Position numbers and translations under genes: made by a program
Notes under the pieces: generated by a model
What the model saw: only the letters and a program-made list of their open reading frames with translations
What the model was told of the DNA's origin: nothing
The model's database searches: none
DNA from: Psychrobacter sp. I-STPA10
GTDB lineage: Bacteria; Pseudomonadota; Gammaproteobacteria; Pseudomonadales; Moraxellaceae
DNA: 64,000 nt
NCBI RefSeq assembly: GCF_021012795.1
Contig: NZ_VFYU01000014.1
Coordinates: 1 to 64,000 of the forward strand
Direction: 5' to 3'
Part shown: positions 1 through 7,159 of the stretch, piece by piece
Numbering within the stretch: the first letter of the stretch is position 1
How the letters are laid out: every line of letters starts with the position of its first letter

Positions 1-18
1 TGTAGTGGTCAACTAAAT

Positions 19-948
19 TTAGACAACAGATAAGAGGTTTCGATTGAAGTAACGTTTCTCTTTCTCTAATGGGGTCAGATAATTGTTGAAAGTATGTGGT
101 CTGATGGTTTGATAATAACCCCAAATATACTCATTAATAGCACACTTAGCTTCCTTAATATTCTCATAGCCAACCTTTGGCATCCATTCAGTCTTAAAAC
201 TTCTGAAGAATCTCTCAGTAGGAGCGTTATCCCAACAATTGCCACGGCGACTCATACTGTGAGTCATATCACTGCACTCACTCACATAGATAGAGAACTC
301 AAGACTGGTATAATGACTCCCCTGATCGGAGTGGAACATTACCCCAGCAGGGTTTAATCTAGTGTGATAAGCCATCTTTAAAGCTGATCCAGTTAATAAG
401 CTATTAGGTGAATCTGACACAGCAAAGCCTACAATGCGCCGAGCATATAAATCCAAAACGATTGCTAAGTAGCACCAGCCACCCTTGATACGGATATAAG
501 TCACATCCCCAGTCCAAACTTGATTAGGTGCTATGGGACTAAATTTGCGCTCTAAGGTATTGTCATGAATCTTGTGACCCTCATCGCAGTGTTTGTACTT
601 AGGTTGCTTAAGCTGTCTGCTGATAAGCCCCATACGCTTCATAAACTTACCTGCTTTATAACGAGACAACCTAACACCGTGTTGATGCCATAAGATAGCT
701 GTGATAGTGCGCGTACCTGCTGAGCCATTAGAGTCATTAAATATCTGGCGAATTAACGCTTTAACCTTGATAGCTTCGATATCGATTGGCTTAATCTTAG
801 TGCTGTAGTAGTAACTGCTTCTGACAATACCAAGTAAGTTACACAGTTGGCTTTTACTAATTTGTTTATCTTGCTCTGATAACTTAGTAATTAGCGATAG
901 TCTTTCAGGTTGTCCAATGCTAGCAGAGCGGAAGCCTTTTTTAATATA
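19..948 (-). CDS. IS3-family transposase OrfB (integrase core), made by frameshift
   Basis: This is the catalytic DDE part of the IS3 transposase, which cuts and joins the element ends. The open frame runs from just after a stop at 949-951 to the TAA at 19-21. Motifs in order are WTGDVTYI (first Asp), FHSDQGSHY (second Asp) and WDNAPTERFF (catalytic Glu), followed by the usual C-terminal tail. There is no good independent start at the 5' end; a TTG at 669 is internal to the domain. The frame overlaps orfA by 58 bases and is entered through the AAAAAAG slippery site, giving an OrfAB fusion. No internal stop was found in the stretch checked (948-661). Confidence 0.88.
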   Translation of the reverse strand, partial: YIKKGFRSASIGQPERLSLITKLSEQDKQISKSQLCNLLGIVRSSYYYSTKIKPIDIEAIKVKALIRQIFNDSNGSAGTRTITAILWHQHGVRLSRYKAGKFMKRMGLISRQLKQPKYKHCDEGHKIHDNTLERKFSPIAPNQVWTGDVTYIRIKGGWCYLAIVLDLYARRIVGFAVSDSPNSLLTGSALKMAYHTRLNPAGVMFHSDQGSHYTSLEFSIYVSECSDMTHSMSRRGNCWDNAPTERFFRSFKTEWMPKVGYENIKEAKCAINEYIWGYYQTIRPHTFNNYLTPLEKEKRYFNRNLLSVV

Positions 949-1202
949 TCACGCTCCATCCGTAAGCGTTTATTCTCCTTACGTAGTTGCTGAAGTTCTC
1001 TTTGTTCATCAGTTAAAGCATTGCCTTTGACTGGTCCAATACCCTGCTGTTCTTGACGATACTTACGCACCCAGTTATCAAGCGTTGAGATACCAATGTT
1101 CAGAGAGTTGGCCACTTCTTTGATTTTACGGTTTTCGTCAATAACGGCACTAATGGCTTCAAGTTTGAATTCTCGGGTGAATTTGCTACGCTGTTTGGTC
1201 AT
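891..1202 (-). CDS. IS3-family transposase OrfA (HTH protein)
   Basis: A 103-residue protein with an N-terminal helix-turn-helix (about residues 8-50, including ISTLDNWVRKYRQ) followed by a leucine-zipper-like coiled coil (QLRKENKRLRMERDIL). This matches the HTH_Tnp_1 OrfA proteins of IS3 elements, which bind the terminal repeats. The start lies 65 bases inside the right end of the element, downstream of a TTAGTATAA-like sequence. The slippery site falls 12 codons before the stop. Confidence is high from the combined HTH plus zipper plus OrfB context. Confidence 0.9.
   Translation of the reverse strand: MTKQRSKFTREFKLEAISAVIDENRKIKEVANSLNIGISTLDNWVRKYRQEQQGIGPVKGNALTDEQRELQQLRKENKRLRMERDILKKASALLALDNLKDYR
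936..942 (-). other. Programmed -1 frameshift site of the IS
   Basis: On the minus strand the sequence reads AAAAAAG, in orfA frame as TTA-AAA-AAG. Slipping back one base puts the ribosome in the orfB frame, which continues GGC-TTC-CGC and stays open. A6G is the classic IS3-family slippery heptamer. The frames and the overlap are seen directly; use of the site is inferred from the family. Confidence 0.8.
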
Positions 1203-1254
1203 ACTAAGTTCCTTTTTTAAGTTAGTATAACCTCTTAGTTGCTGTCCAGTTTTA

Positions 1255-1443
1255 TTATGACACTACAATCCCACCTAAAAACTTGCCAACGGAAGGAAAC
1301 ATTGATGCGGGCCACACTAAGGCTCTACCAATGTTATAGGCAAAACTTTTATACTGATATTGTCCAAAAAAATTACTATAAATTGCATAGATAAAGCCTA
1401 TGGAGACATAACCCGTTAATAAGAACGCTTTAATATTCTTCAT
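1255..1443 (-). pseudogene. Small membrane protein truncated by the IS
   Basis: A 62-residue reading frame with a hydrophobic N-terminal segment (about residues 6-25) and a second hydrophobic stretch containing ALVWPASMFPSVGKFLGG. The last three codons (Val-Val-Ser) and the stop lie inside the right terminal repeat of the IS, so the native 3' end has been replaced. The gene has an AAGGG ribosome-binding site before the ATG at 1443. Small proteins of this style occur in Moraxellaceae, but I do not know a function. It may still be translated as a slightly altered protein. Confidence 0.6.
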
Positions 1444-1485
1444 GTATGAAACCCTTTTTCAAAAATTGAAATTTTTTCTACAGTT

Positions 1486-1752
1486 CTATTTTGATATCCC
1501 CATACACTGTTCAGTAAACTTCATTGCATTTTCACCAAAACTTTCTGGTAAATATCCCATTTCGTTCATACGTTCTAAAGACTCCTCTCCATAGGTATCT
1601 TCTAACTTTTCATAAATACAGGCGCAAACTTTCTTTCCGCTACTCATAGCTCCCATATCCTCTGTACATCCTTGCATGAATTGACGCTCCGCTGAGCTAG
1701 CACAACCTGTTAATAACAATATTATTGATGAACTTATCCATAAAGACCGCAT
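1486..1752 (-). CDS. Small putative lipoprotein
   Basis: An 88-residue protein starting MRSLWISSS, with a signal peptide and lipobox LLTGC, so it should be lipidated at Cys and exported. I chose the ATG at 1752 rather than one five codons upstream because GAAGGAG sits six bases before it. The mature part has several Cys (QGCTED, VCACIYEK, EQCMG), suggesting disulfides in the periplasm. The remainder is acidic with no domain I recognise. It is divergent from the XRE gene at 1829, and the operator-like palindromes between them suggest control by that regulator. Confidence 0.7.
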   Translation of the reverse strand: MRSLWISSSIILLLTGCASSAERQFMQGCTEDMGAMSSGKKVCACIYEKLEDTYGEESLERMNEMGYLPESFGENAMKFTEQCMGISK

Positions 1753-1770
1753 AATTATCTCCTTCAAAAT

Positions 1771-1803
1771 ATCCTAAAATGGGATTATCCTAAAAAAGGA
1801 TAA
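1771..1803. promoter_or_regulatory. Twin ATCC-N7-GGAT boxes, putative operator
   Basis: Two copies of an inverted repeat lie 16 bases apart start to start: ATCCTAAAATGGGAT at 1771-1785 and ATCCTAAAAAAGGAT at 1787-1801. The second extends to TTATCC-N7-GGATAA. They sit between the divergent lipoprotein and XRE genes. Tandem palindromes of this spacing are typical binding sites for small dimeric XRE regulators; binding by the neighbour is inferred. Confidence 0.55.
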
Positions 1804-1828
1804 AAATAGCAATCATATTTTTAAATAA

Positions 1829-2068
1829 ATGTGGTTATTCTTGAAAACAATTTACAATGAAACGTACAGACAACTCATTCAAGTATTAGTCAAAGCACGT
1901 AAAGATGGGGGTTTAACACAACAACAAATTGCAGACAAACTTGATAAACCTCAATCTTTTATCGCAAAAATTGAAGGTTTTGAGCGAAAATTGGATGTAC
2001 TTGAATATATAGAAATTTGTACTATCCTAGGTATCAATGCAGGCGACACCATTAACTCTGTTTGTTAG
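1829..2068 (+). CDS. XRE-family transcriptional regulator
   Basis: A 79-residue protein made almost entirely of one HTH_3 domain (about residues 15-70). The recognition region is LTQQQIADKLDKPQSFIAKI, followed by an LDVLEYIEICTILGI helix. It has no effector domain, like phage-type and controller (C) proteins, which act as small dimers. The ATG at 1829 lacks a clear ribosome-binding site; an AAAGGA lies about 30 bases upstream inside the operator. It is divergent from the lipoprotein at 1486-1752 and probably represses or activates both promoters. No restriction-modification gene is nearby. Confidence 0.8.
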   Translation: MWLFLKTIYNETYRQLIQVLVKARKDGGLTQQQIADKLDKPQSFIAKIEGFERKLDVLEYIEICTILGINAGDTINSVC

Positions 2069-2110
2069 ACATTAGTAGAGATACTAAAGTTAACAACCAT
2101 ATAATTAGTC

Positions 2111-2563
2111 CTATAAATCATGGCGATATTGCACCATATCGGTCTTTGTCGCCAGTGTATCGTATAGCTTGCGGGCGGTGGTATTGTGCGCTTGCGTTAC
2201 CCAATACACCCGATTGCAATGTTTGGATTGAGCAAACGTATACACCTGCTCTATCAATGCCCGACCCACACCTTGCCCTCGCACACACTCACCAACGTAC
2301 AAATCCTCTAAATAGCAACAATCACTGGCATTCCATGTATTGGGGTGCAATACCACATGCACAAGGCCGACTAAGAGTGACTCGTCTTCTTTATCTATCC
2401 ACGCTCCAAAGCCATAAATATCGCTGTCATTGCTGATAATACGTTGCCAAGTATTGTCTATCACCGCATCACTTAGCGTGGTTTGATAGAAGTCAAGATA
2501 GCCCTGCCATAGTCTAAGCCAATGCTCATGGTCGTTAGGTGCTAAGGGTTTGATAATGGGCAT
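2111..2563 (-). CDS. GNAT-family N-acetyltransferase
   Basis: A 150-residue acetyltransferase of the GNAT fold. The acetyl-CoA pyrophosphate loop motif is VRGQGVGRALIEQ, preceded by the LEDLYV strand typical of GCN5 proteins, and a C-terminal WVTQAHNTTARKLYDTLA helix gives the usual AxxxYxxxG-like end. The start MPIIKPLAPND is chosen because AAAGGA precedes it. A longer in-frame start at 2623 would run into the mobile repeat at 2605-2818 and is unlikely. Substrate unknown; cytoplasmic. Confidence 0.85.
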   Translation of the reverse strand: MPIIKPLAPNDHEHWLRLWQGYLDFYQTTLSDAVIDNTWQRIISNDSDIYGFGAWIDKEDESLLVGLVHVVLHPNTWNASDCCYLEDLYVGECVRGQGVGRALIEQVYTFAQSKHCNRVYWVTQAHNTTARKLYDTLATKTDMVQYRHDL

Positions 2564-2604
2564 GGGATTTCCTTTGAGTGAAGTGAATTTTGACACACTT
2601 ATTA

Positions 2605-2818
2605 GGGTCTGTTGAACTTTCACCCCGTCAGGCTAATACCTACAAGGGATATAGCTACTTTTTACTTTCATGTAAAAATTGGCTAAATTTACCTTATCCT
2701 GCGTTAATGAACTTATTAATATCCTGCTGTTATTAACAAAAGCTACCTGCGTTCATTGCCTTGACTAAGACAAATTTAATCTCAATTTTTCCTATGAAGA
2801 TGAATGTTCAACAGACCC
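2605..2818. repeat. MITE-like element, family A, copy 1
   Basis: A 214-bp non-coding element with terminal inverted repeats GGGTCTGTTGAACTTTCA and, read inward from the other end, GGGTCTGTTGAACATTCA. It is flanked by TA on both sides (2603-2604, 2819-2820), possibly a target duplication. A second copy lies in opposite orientation at 19745-19977, with long stretches of near identity. No open frame of useful length. Probably moved by an IS transposase encoded elsewhere. Confidence 0.85.
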
Positions 2819-2851
2819 TATAAGCAGAGAATATTCTCTCTTTTAAAACGC

Positions 2852-3307
2852 TTAAATTTTACAAACCATACGATAAGCCACCAGCTTACCCTCTTCGGCT
2901 ATCTCATCTATCACTTCAAAGCCATTTTTTTGATAAAACGCTTTGGCGGTAATGGTTGACTCTGCACTTAGCTCATTAATACCTTGATTGTGATAATGTA
3001 CTTTTGCAGTATCTAATAAACGTTTGCCAATACCTTGTTGCTGTTGGTTTGGCTCTACATAATTTAATAATATCTCGCCTTTTGCTGATATCAGCAAAAA
3101 CCCAACGATTTTCTCCACCTGTTTACAAACAAGTGAATAATTATGCTTTATCCATAAAGCTAGGTTTTCCTCTGTCTTATTGGCTAACCACGCATCAATA
3201 CTGGCTTGATTATTATGATGGTCAGCATGACAAGATAAAATACTATTGTGTATCACTTGAATAATACTTTTTACGTCACTTAATTCGGCTTTATCAATAT
3301 CAATCAT
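2852..3307 (-). CDS. GNAT-family N-acetyltransferase
   Basis: A 151-residue GNAT enzyme. The acetyl-CoA binding motif is QQQQGIGKRLLDTAKVH, with an upstream strand EILLNYVEPNQ and a C-terminal AKAFYQKNGFEVIDE segment, the classic end of this fold. The ATG at 3307 follows AGAGATAATAAA, a weak ribosome-binding site. It lies next to another GNAT gene but is separated by the family A repeat, and the two are not close paralogues. Substrate unknown. Confidence 0.85.
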   Translation of the reverse strand: MIDIDKAELSDVKSIIQVIHNSILSCHADHHNNQASIDAWLANKTEENLALWIKHNYSLVCKQVEKIVGFLLISAKGEILLNYVEPNQQQQGIGKRLLDTAKVHYHNQGINELSAESTITAKAFYQKNGFEVIDEIAEEGKLVAYRMVCKI

Positions 3308-3387
3308 TTTATTATCTCTAGTCGCTACTTATAAAAATACAGGCTATCCATCATATAGAGTTAGCGTTATAAATCAAACCACAAAAA

Positions 3388-3422
3388 AAATCCCCAATAA
3401 TAAATATCGGGGATTTTTTTAA
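3388..3422. terminator. Bidirectional rho-independent terminator
   Basis: AATCCCC and GGGGATT arms around a short AT-rich loop, with an A-run on one side and a T-run on the other. It lies 28 bases after the stop of the alcohol dehydrogenase on the minus strand. Confidence 0.8.
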
Positions 3423-3449
3423 ATAACGAATAACTAGAATAACGATAAA

Positions 3450-4538
3450 TTATTCATCAAAATCAATCATCACTTTCATCGCATTTTCTTCTGAGGCGTG
3501 TTTAAACACATCGTAGGCTTTTTCCATTTCTGCGAATTTGAAATGGTGTGTTGCCAATTTGTCTAGTGGCAATTTGCCCGAACAGCAAGACTTCAGTAGC
3601 ATACCAGTGGTGTTGGCATTGACTAGACCCGTTGTAATGGTTAGGTTTTTAATCCATAGTTTTTGGATTTCAAACTCAACGGGCTGACCATGTACCCCGA
3701 CATTGGCAATATGACCACCTGCTTTGACAATTTTTTGGCAAATATCCCACGTTGGGGCAATACCCACTGCCTCAATGGCACAATCCACGCCTTTACCACC
3801 AGTCATCTCTAACACTTGCTCAATAACATTATCTGAGCCAGAATTGATGGTATGCGTTGCCCCCATTTCTTTTGCCATTTCTAGGCGATTGTCATCAAGG
3901 TCAATCATGATGATATTGGCAGGTGAGTAAAATTGTGCCGTCAATAACACGCCCATACCGACAGGACCAGCACCAACGATGGCAATGCTATCACCGGGTT
4001 TGACATCACCATACTGCACCCCGATTTCGTGCCCTGTTGGTAGCACATCGGATAAGAATACCGCCACTTCTTCGTCTAGCTCTTCAGGTAGCTTATATAA
4101 AGAGTTATCGGCATAAGGGGTGCGCACGTATTCGGCTTGTGTGCCGTCAATCATATAGCCCATAATCCAACCACCCTTGTTTTCACAATGGGCGTAGAGT
4201 TGTTTTTGGCAATTTTCACACGAGCCACAACGGCTAACACAAGATACGATGACTTTATCGCCTTTTTTAAAGTTGCGTACACTATCGCCCACTTCTTCAA
4301 CGATACCAATACCTTCATGCCCTAAAATACGACCATTCCACTCACCAGTCTCGGCTTTGGCGGTTTCTTCAATCTCTGGATTTTTACCTTTCCAAATACC
4401 CAAATCTGTACCACAAATGGTGGTTTTGGTCATACGGATAATGGCATCGGTGGGTTGCAAAATGGTGGGTTTATCTCGCTCTTCAAAACGAATGTCGTCA
4501 CCGCCATAATAAACCATTGCTTGCATTTTATCGCTCAT
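3450..4538 (-). CDS. Zinc-dependent alcohol dehydrogenase (MDR family)
   Basis: A 362-residue medium-chain dehydrogenase. Catalytic zinc ligands are visible: Cys42 in TTICGTDLG and His74-Glu75 in LGHEGIG. The structural zinc lobe is Cys104, Cys107, Cys110 and Cys118. The NAD(P)-binding Rossmann motif VGAGPVGMG begins near residue 188. The family oxidises alcohols or reduces aldehydes with NAD(P); sequence style suggests the Tdh/FdhA-like or isopropanol-type subgroup, but the substrate cannot be read from sequence. It stands alone, with its own terminator at 3388-3422 and a 392-bp AT-rich promoter region shared with the rhodanese gene. Confidence 0.88.
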   Translation of the reverse strand: MSDKMQAMVYYGGDDIRFEERDKPTILQPTDAIIRMTKTTICGTDLGIWKGKNPEIEETAKAETGEWNGRILGHEGIGIVEEVGDSVRNFKKGDKVIVSCVSRCGSCENCQKQLYAHCENKGGWIMGYMIDGTQAEYVRTPYADNSLYKLPEELDEEVAVFLSDVLPTGHEIGVQYGDVKPGDSIAIVGAGPVGMGVLLTAQFYSPANIIMIDLDDNRLEMAKEMGATHTINSGSDNVIEQVLEMTGGKGVDCAIEAVGIAPTWDICQKIVKAGGHIANVGVHGQPVEFEIQKLWIKNLTITTGLVNANTTGMLLKSCCSGKLPLDKLATHHFKFAEMEKAYDVFKHASEENAMKVMIDFDE

Positions 4539-4930
4539 TTTTAGCTCCTATTATTGTATTAAATTTTAGGTTAAATTTATTTGTTATTTGTAGCTTAGAA
4601 GCTTCTTTTGCTATGGGTTTATTATACACTTTTTCTTTGTAATCCACAATTATATTAAGGATAAAAATTCTTTTATAATCAACATGTTATAACATAACAT
4701 TAGTCATAAGAATGTCATATAAACTGATAATTAAGTTAGTAAAAAATGAATAATACTGAGAAAATACTATTAATTTTTATTAATTAAATATTATAATTTT
4801 ATTATAAGAATGATGGTCTGATATGAATCAGGTCAATCATGCTGTTGCTTATCACTATTATCTCTGCCACCATTATCCACCAGACAATTTAGTATTAGAT
4901 AACCCAGTATGCAGATATTAAGGAAACCCC
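4539..4930. other. Divergent intergenic region, AT-rich
   Basis: This 392-bp gap separates the minus-strand dehydrogenase and plus-strand rhodanese, so it should carry both promoters. It is strongly AT-rich. It includes a 32-codon ATG frame (4823-4921, His/Tyr-rich) ending ten bases before the rhodanese start; this has no convincing ribosome-binding site and is not called as a gene. Confidence 0.5.
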
Positions 4931-5263
4931 ATGATTAGAGAGATTCATGTCACTAAGCTTGCTCAAGAATTGACAGATAATAAGTTAACTGTGCAAACTG
5001 CCACCATTTATGATGTGCGTGACCCTAAGGCTTATCAGGCAGGGCATATTGAGGGGGCGGTTAATCAGCCTGTTAATGATAGTGTAAATAAAGATTTATT
5101 AGACGCAAGCGAAGGCACAATTTATGTGCTATGTGGCGGTGGTAGCAAAGCACCAAGATTTGCAAATATGTTAAATGAGCTGGATAACAGTCGTGATATT
5201 GTGGTGCTGACTGGTGGCACAAGAGGGGCAAAATCAGCAGGTATGGTGATTGTTGAGGGGTAG
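4931..5263 (+). CDS. Rhodanese-like sulfurtransferase domain protein
   Basis: A 110-residue single-domain rhodanese. Features are YDVRDPKAYQAGHIEGAVN (CH2A-type motif) and the active-site loop beginning at Cys68 in VLCGGGSKA, where sulfane sulfur would be carried as a persulfide. The family transfers sulfur to thiols or cyanide, or acts in redox and sulfur relay. AAGGAA precedes the ATG by seven bases. The loop is glycine-rich and unusual next to typical CxxGxR loops. The stop adjoins the toxin fragment on the other strand at 5264. Confidence 0.85.
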   Translation: MIREIHVTKLAQELTDNKLTVQTATIYDVRDPKAYQAGHIEGAVNQPVNDSVNKDLLDASEGTIYVLCGGGSKAPRFANMLNELDNSRDIVVLTGGTRGAKSAGMVIVEG

Positions 5264-5406
5264 GTTTTGACTATAGGGAGGGCATCTGATACGGCTCTAT
5301 GACTGCTACCATCAATCCCACCCCCAATCATATATGCACCAGCACCTGTATTAGGGTCAATGATGATATACCTTGAACCACTCCAAACAAACGCATAAAT
5401 CTGTGT
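5264..5406 (-). pseudogene. Remnant of a large secreted (polymorphic) toxin protein
   Basis: An open minus-strand stretch translates to a segment containing YIIIDPNTGAGAYMIGGGID, preceded by AFVWSGSR. It has no start codon, follows a stop, and runs out at the rhodanese gene. I recognise this phrase as typical of very large secreted proteins of the RHS/transglutaminase-associated type, just before the variable C-terminal toxin. Family assignment is from memory and needs a search. It sits immediately after the stop of the possible immunity gene at 5413-5934, the pattern seen in displaced toxin-immunity cassettes. Confidence 0.6.
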
Positions 5407-5412
5407 TTAATT

Positions 5413-5934
5413 TTAGATAAGTTCTAGTAATTTAATATATTTAGATAATTGCAACTCAAAATTTGCCTTAACAAACTTAATATATAAAAGTTTAAAACTT
5501 CTAAATACTTTCTCTAAGTCATTTACCCCAATACGTTCAATTATATTTATAATTTTAGAATTCTTATTACAATTAGTTGTTATTGCATAGGTATTATTTT
5601 TATATTCAAATATAAATATTTTACCAGTCTTGCGTGTTGGAAATTGTATTTCAAAACTTTTTAAATTTTTAATATTATTTAAAATAAATGGCAAACTAGA
5701 AATCCAAGTTGAAAAATCATATTTATATGTCCCTAATATCGAGGCATCAAGCCCAATGACAAAATCAAAATTTGTACTTTCTATAAGGGAATTTTGAATA
5801 CAATAAGTAATAATATCTAATATTGAATAATCAAAGTCTGGATTATCTAAAGCCCAATAATTAATATCCAAAATTATGTCATTAATTATTTTAGGATTTA
5901 AATTAATTTCTCCTAAGTTGGTTTCTAATTTCAC
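5413..5934 (-). CDS. Hypothetical protein, possible orphan immunity protein
   Basis: A 173-residue very AT-rich protein (many Asn, Ile, Lys), with no signal peptide or membrane segment. The sequence reads as an alternating alpha/beta cytoplasmic protein, with WALDNPDFDYSILDIITYC near residues 27-45 and a Lys/Phe/Leu-rich C-terminal helix. I do not recognise the family. Base composition unlike its core-gene neighbours, and adjacency to a toxin remnant on its 3' side, suggest an immunity gene stranded after loss of its toxin. That role is inference only. Confidence 0.55.
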   Translation of the reverse strand: MKLETNLGEINLNPKIINDIILDINYWALDNPDFDYSILDIITYCIQNSLIESTNFDFVIGLDASILGTYKYDFSTWISSLPFILNNIKNLKSFEIQFPTRKTGKIFIFEYKNNTYAITTNCNKNSKIINIIERIGVNDLEKVFRSFKLLYIKFVKANFELQLSKYIKLLELI

Positions 5935-6350
5935 TAGTGAAGTCCTATTGAATTGGATATGCTGTATTTAAACAATTTTTTCCTAGATAAGTGTTAAAAA
6001 ATTATCTTAGCTTTTGTTACAGGTATTGGCTCAATTTATAGTTACTCTCCGCGTCATTAGGCAAAAACTCTGCCTTACTTTTCTATTTTGATACTTTGTC
6101 GTTCTGATACTTCTCTGATAATGCGTATTTTGTCACCGTCATTATAAAACTTAACAAATTAGATAGATGGGAAGTATTGTATAAACTTTTTATTCAATTT
6201 TTACTTTCGATAGCTATTATAATACTTGAGTATATATATTTATATCTTAGATTTATAATCTAATTTTTAGCTTTAGTAATGTATGGTTAAAATGCAGGGT
6301 AGGCTAACGATGGCATAACCCACATAAAAAATTGGCACGTTATGCAGTCG
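5935..6350. other. Decayed AT-rich spacer
   Basis: No intact gene is seen in this 416 bp. A short minus-strand open stretch around 6075-6150 translates as FYNDGDKIRIIREVSERQ before a stop, which looks like protein rather than random sequence and may be another coding scrap. Near 6295-6330 there is a GTGGGTTATGCCATCG-type sequence resembling that at 7510-7530. Confidence 0.4.
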
Positions 6351-6791
6351 CTAATACGCCCTACATGACTTATTTAATCTGAGCATTTGACACTTTCCCA
6401 TTCTTGTTTTTTTTGAGTTATATTCTCCTTTGAAACCTAATTTCCATTCTGACCTAAGCTCAAAGCTTTTAGATCCTCCATGTCTCTCTAAAAATATAGC
6501 ATTGTTATCTTGTCGCTCACCTGATCTTGGTATATAGAAACTTTGTCCCTCATACCCGTCATACGGATCATGCCATAGCATATTAACAGTCCCAGTCAAA
6601 CTATAATTAGTTCCAGATTTTTTAGCTTTCAACTTCACTTCACCATCTAATAAAGATTTTCCTAATAGATAGGCTAATTCACTCAATGGATTATAGTCTG
6701 TAATCTATGCTTTCCAATAATCTGTAGCATCAAATTCATTGTTGTTCAGTTTTTCGTTGCAACTCTTATTATTTATCTTGCAAGTATTCAT
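6351..6791 (-). pseudogene. Broken gene fragment, probable toxin C-terminal region
   Basis: Reading from ATG at 6791, the frame is interrupted by one TAG at 6705-6707 and then stays open to 6351. The downstream part contains GEVKLKAKKSGTNYSLTG, WHDPYDGYEGQSFYIP and FLERHGGSKSFELRS, a beta-rich segment. I have the impression of similar C-terminal regions in large secreted effectors, but cannot name the family. The last 15 or so codons come from a 46-base repeat shared with 7067-7112. Nonsense codon, lack of an N-terminal part and the repeat junction all point to a displaced, dead cassette. Confidence 0.5.
6370..6415. repeat. 46-base cassette-junction repeat, copy 1
   Basis: This stretch matches 7067-7112 at about 42 of 46 bases (both contain CACTTTCCCATTCTTGT or its near variant). 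The two copies are 697 bases apart in the same orientation, each inside a different reading frame. It marks a duplicated or recombined junction in the decayed cluster. Confidence 0.75.
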
Positions 6792-7083
6792 TTTCAAAAT
6801 CTTTTGTGTATTTGGCGAGTAGGTCGGGATTATTTGCAATATCACGTTCAACAAAAACCTCATTTTGTCGTAATTCATAAGAAATATTGCGAGTGTCCAA
6901 AAATATTATCATCTGTTTTTTCTCATTATTATTTAATGGTTTATACTCATACCTCTCTAAAGAGGCATTATAATAAGCTTTTCGAAATAAACCATAGTCG
7001 TCTTTATTAAACATATATATTATTACTCCAATAAAAATAATTATAAGGATAAAGATTGACGATATTTTATTTAATTTGACCAT
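6769..7083 (-). CDS. Small membrane-anchored hypothetical protein
   Basis: A 104-residue protein beginning MVKLNKISS, with a membrane segment (SIFILIIIFIGVIIYMF, about residues 9-25) and a charged soluble C-terminus (about residues 27-104). I chose the ATG at 7083 because GGGAAAG precedes it; the frame is open to 7200 but the extra part comes from the junction repeat. One N-terminal anchor plus a short extracytoplasmic domain is common among small immunity proteins against cell-wall or membrane toxins. No family recognised. Confidence 0.5.
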   Translation of the reverse strand: MVKLNKISSIFILIIIFIGVIIYMFNKDDYGLFRKAYYNASLERYEYKPLNNNEKKQMIIFLDTRNISYELRQNEVFVERDIANNPDLLAKYTKDFENEYLQDK

Positions 7084-7112
7084 TTGATACTTTCCCATTC
7101 TTGTATTTTTTG
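7067..7112. repeat. 46-base cassette-junction repeat, copy 2
   Basis: Partner of 6370-6415 with four mismatches. Here it carries the ribosome-binding region and first codons of the gene at 6769-7083, so the other copy may once have done the same or been fused by recombination. Confidence 0.75.
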
Positions 7113-7159
7113 GATTTATAAAAATCCAAATATCATATAGATCTTCACATTTATTTGTT

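Larger units (their letters stand above)
1..1267 (-). mobile_element. IS3-family insertion sequence
   Basis: The element encodes OrfA (helix-turn-helix) and OrfB (DDE integrase) in overlapping frames, the standard IS3 plan. The left end begins TGTAGTGGTCAACTAAATTT at base 1. The right end, read on the minus strand from 1267, begins TGTAGTGTCATAATAAAACT, so the ends form an imperfect inverted repeat starting TGTAGTG. The element starts exactly at the window edge, so the left target duplication cannot be seen. It probably inserted into the end of the small gene at 1255-1443. Both reading frames look intact, so it may be active. Confidence 0.9.

Noticed and set aside
2564-2623. 20-codon N-terminal extension of the acetyltransferase
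   Set aside because: It runs into the mobile repeat, and the ATG at 2563 has its own ribosome-binding site and begins the domain.
4823-4921. 32-codon His/Tyr-rich frame ahead of the rhodanese gene
   Set aside because: Position suggested a leader peptide, but there is no clear ribosome-binding site or attenuator hairpin, so it is only mentioned in the intergenic entry.
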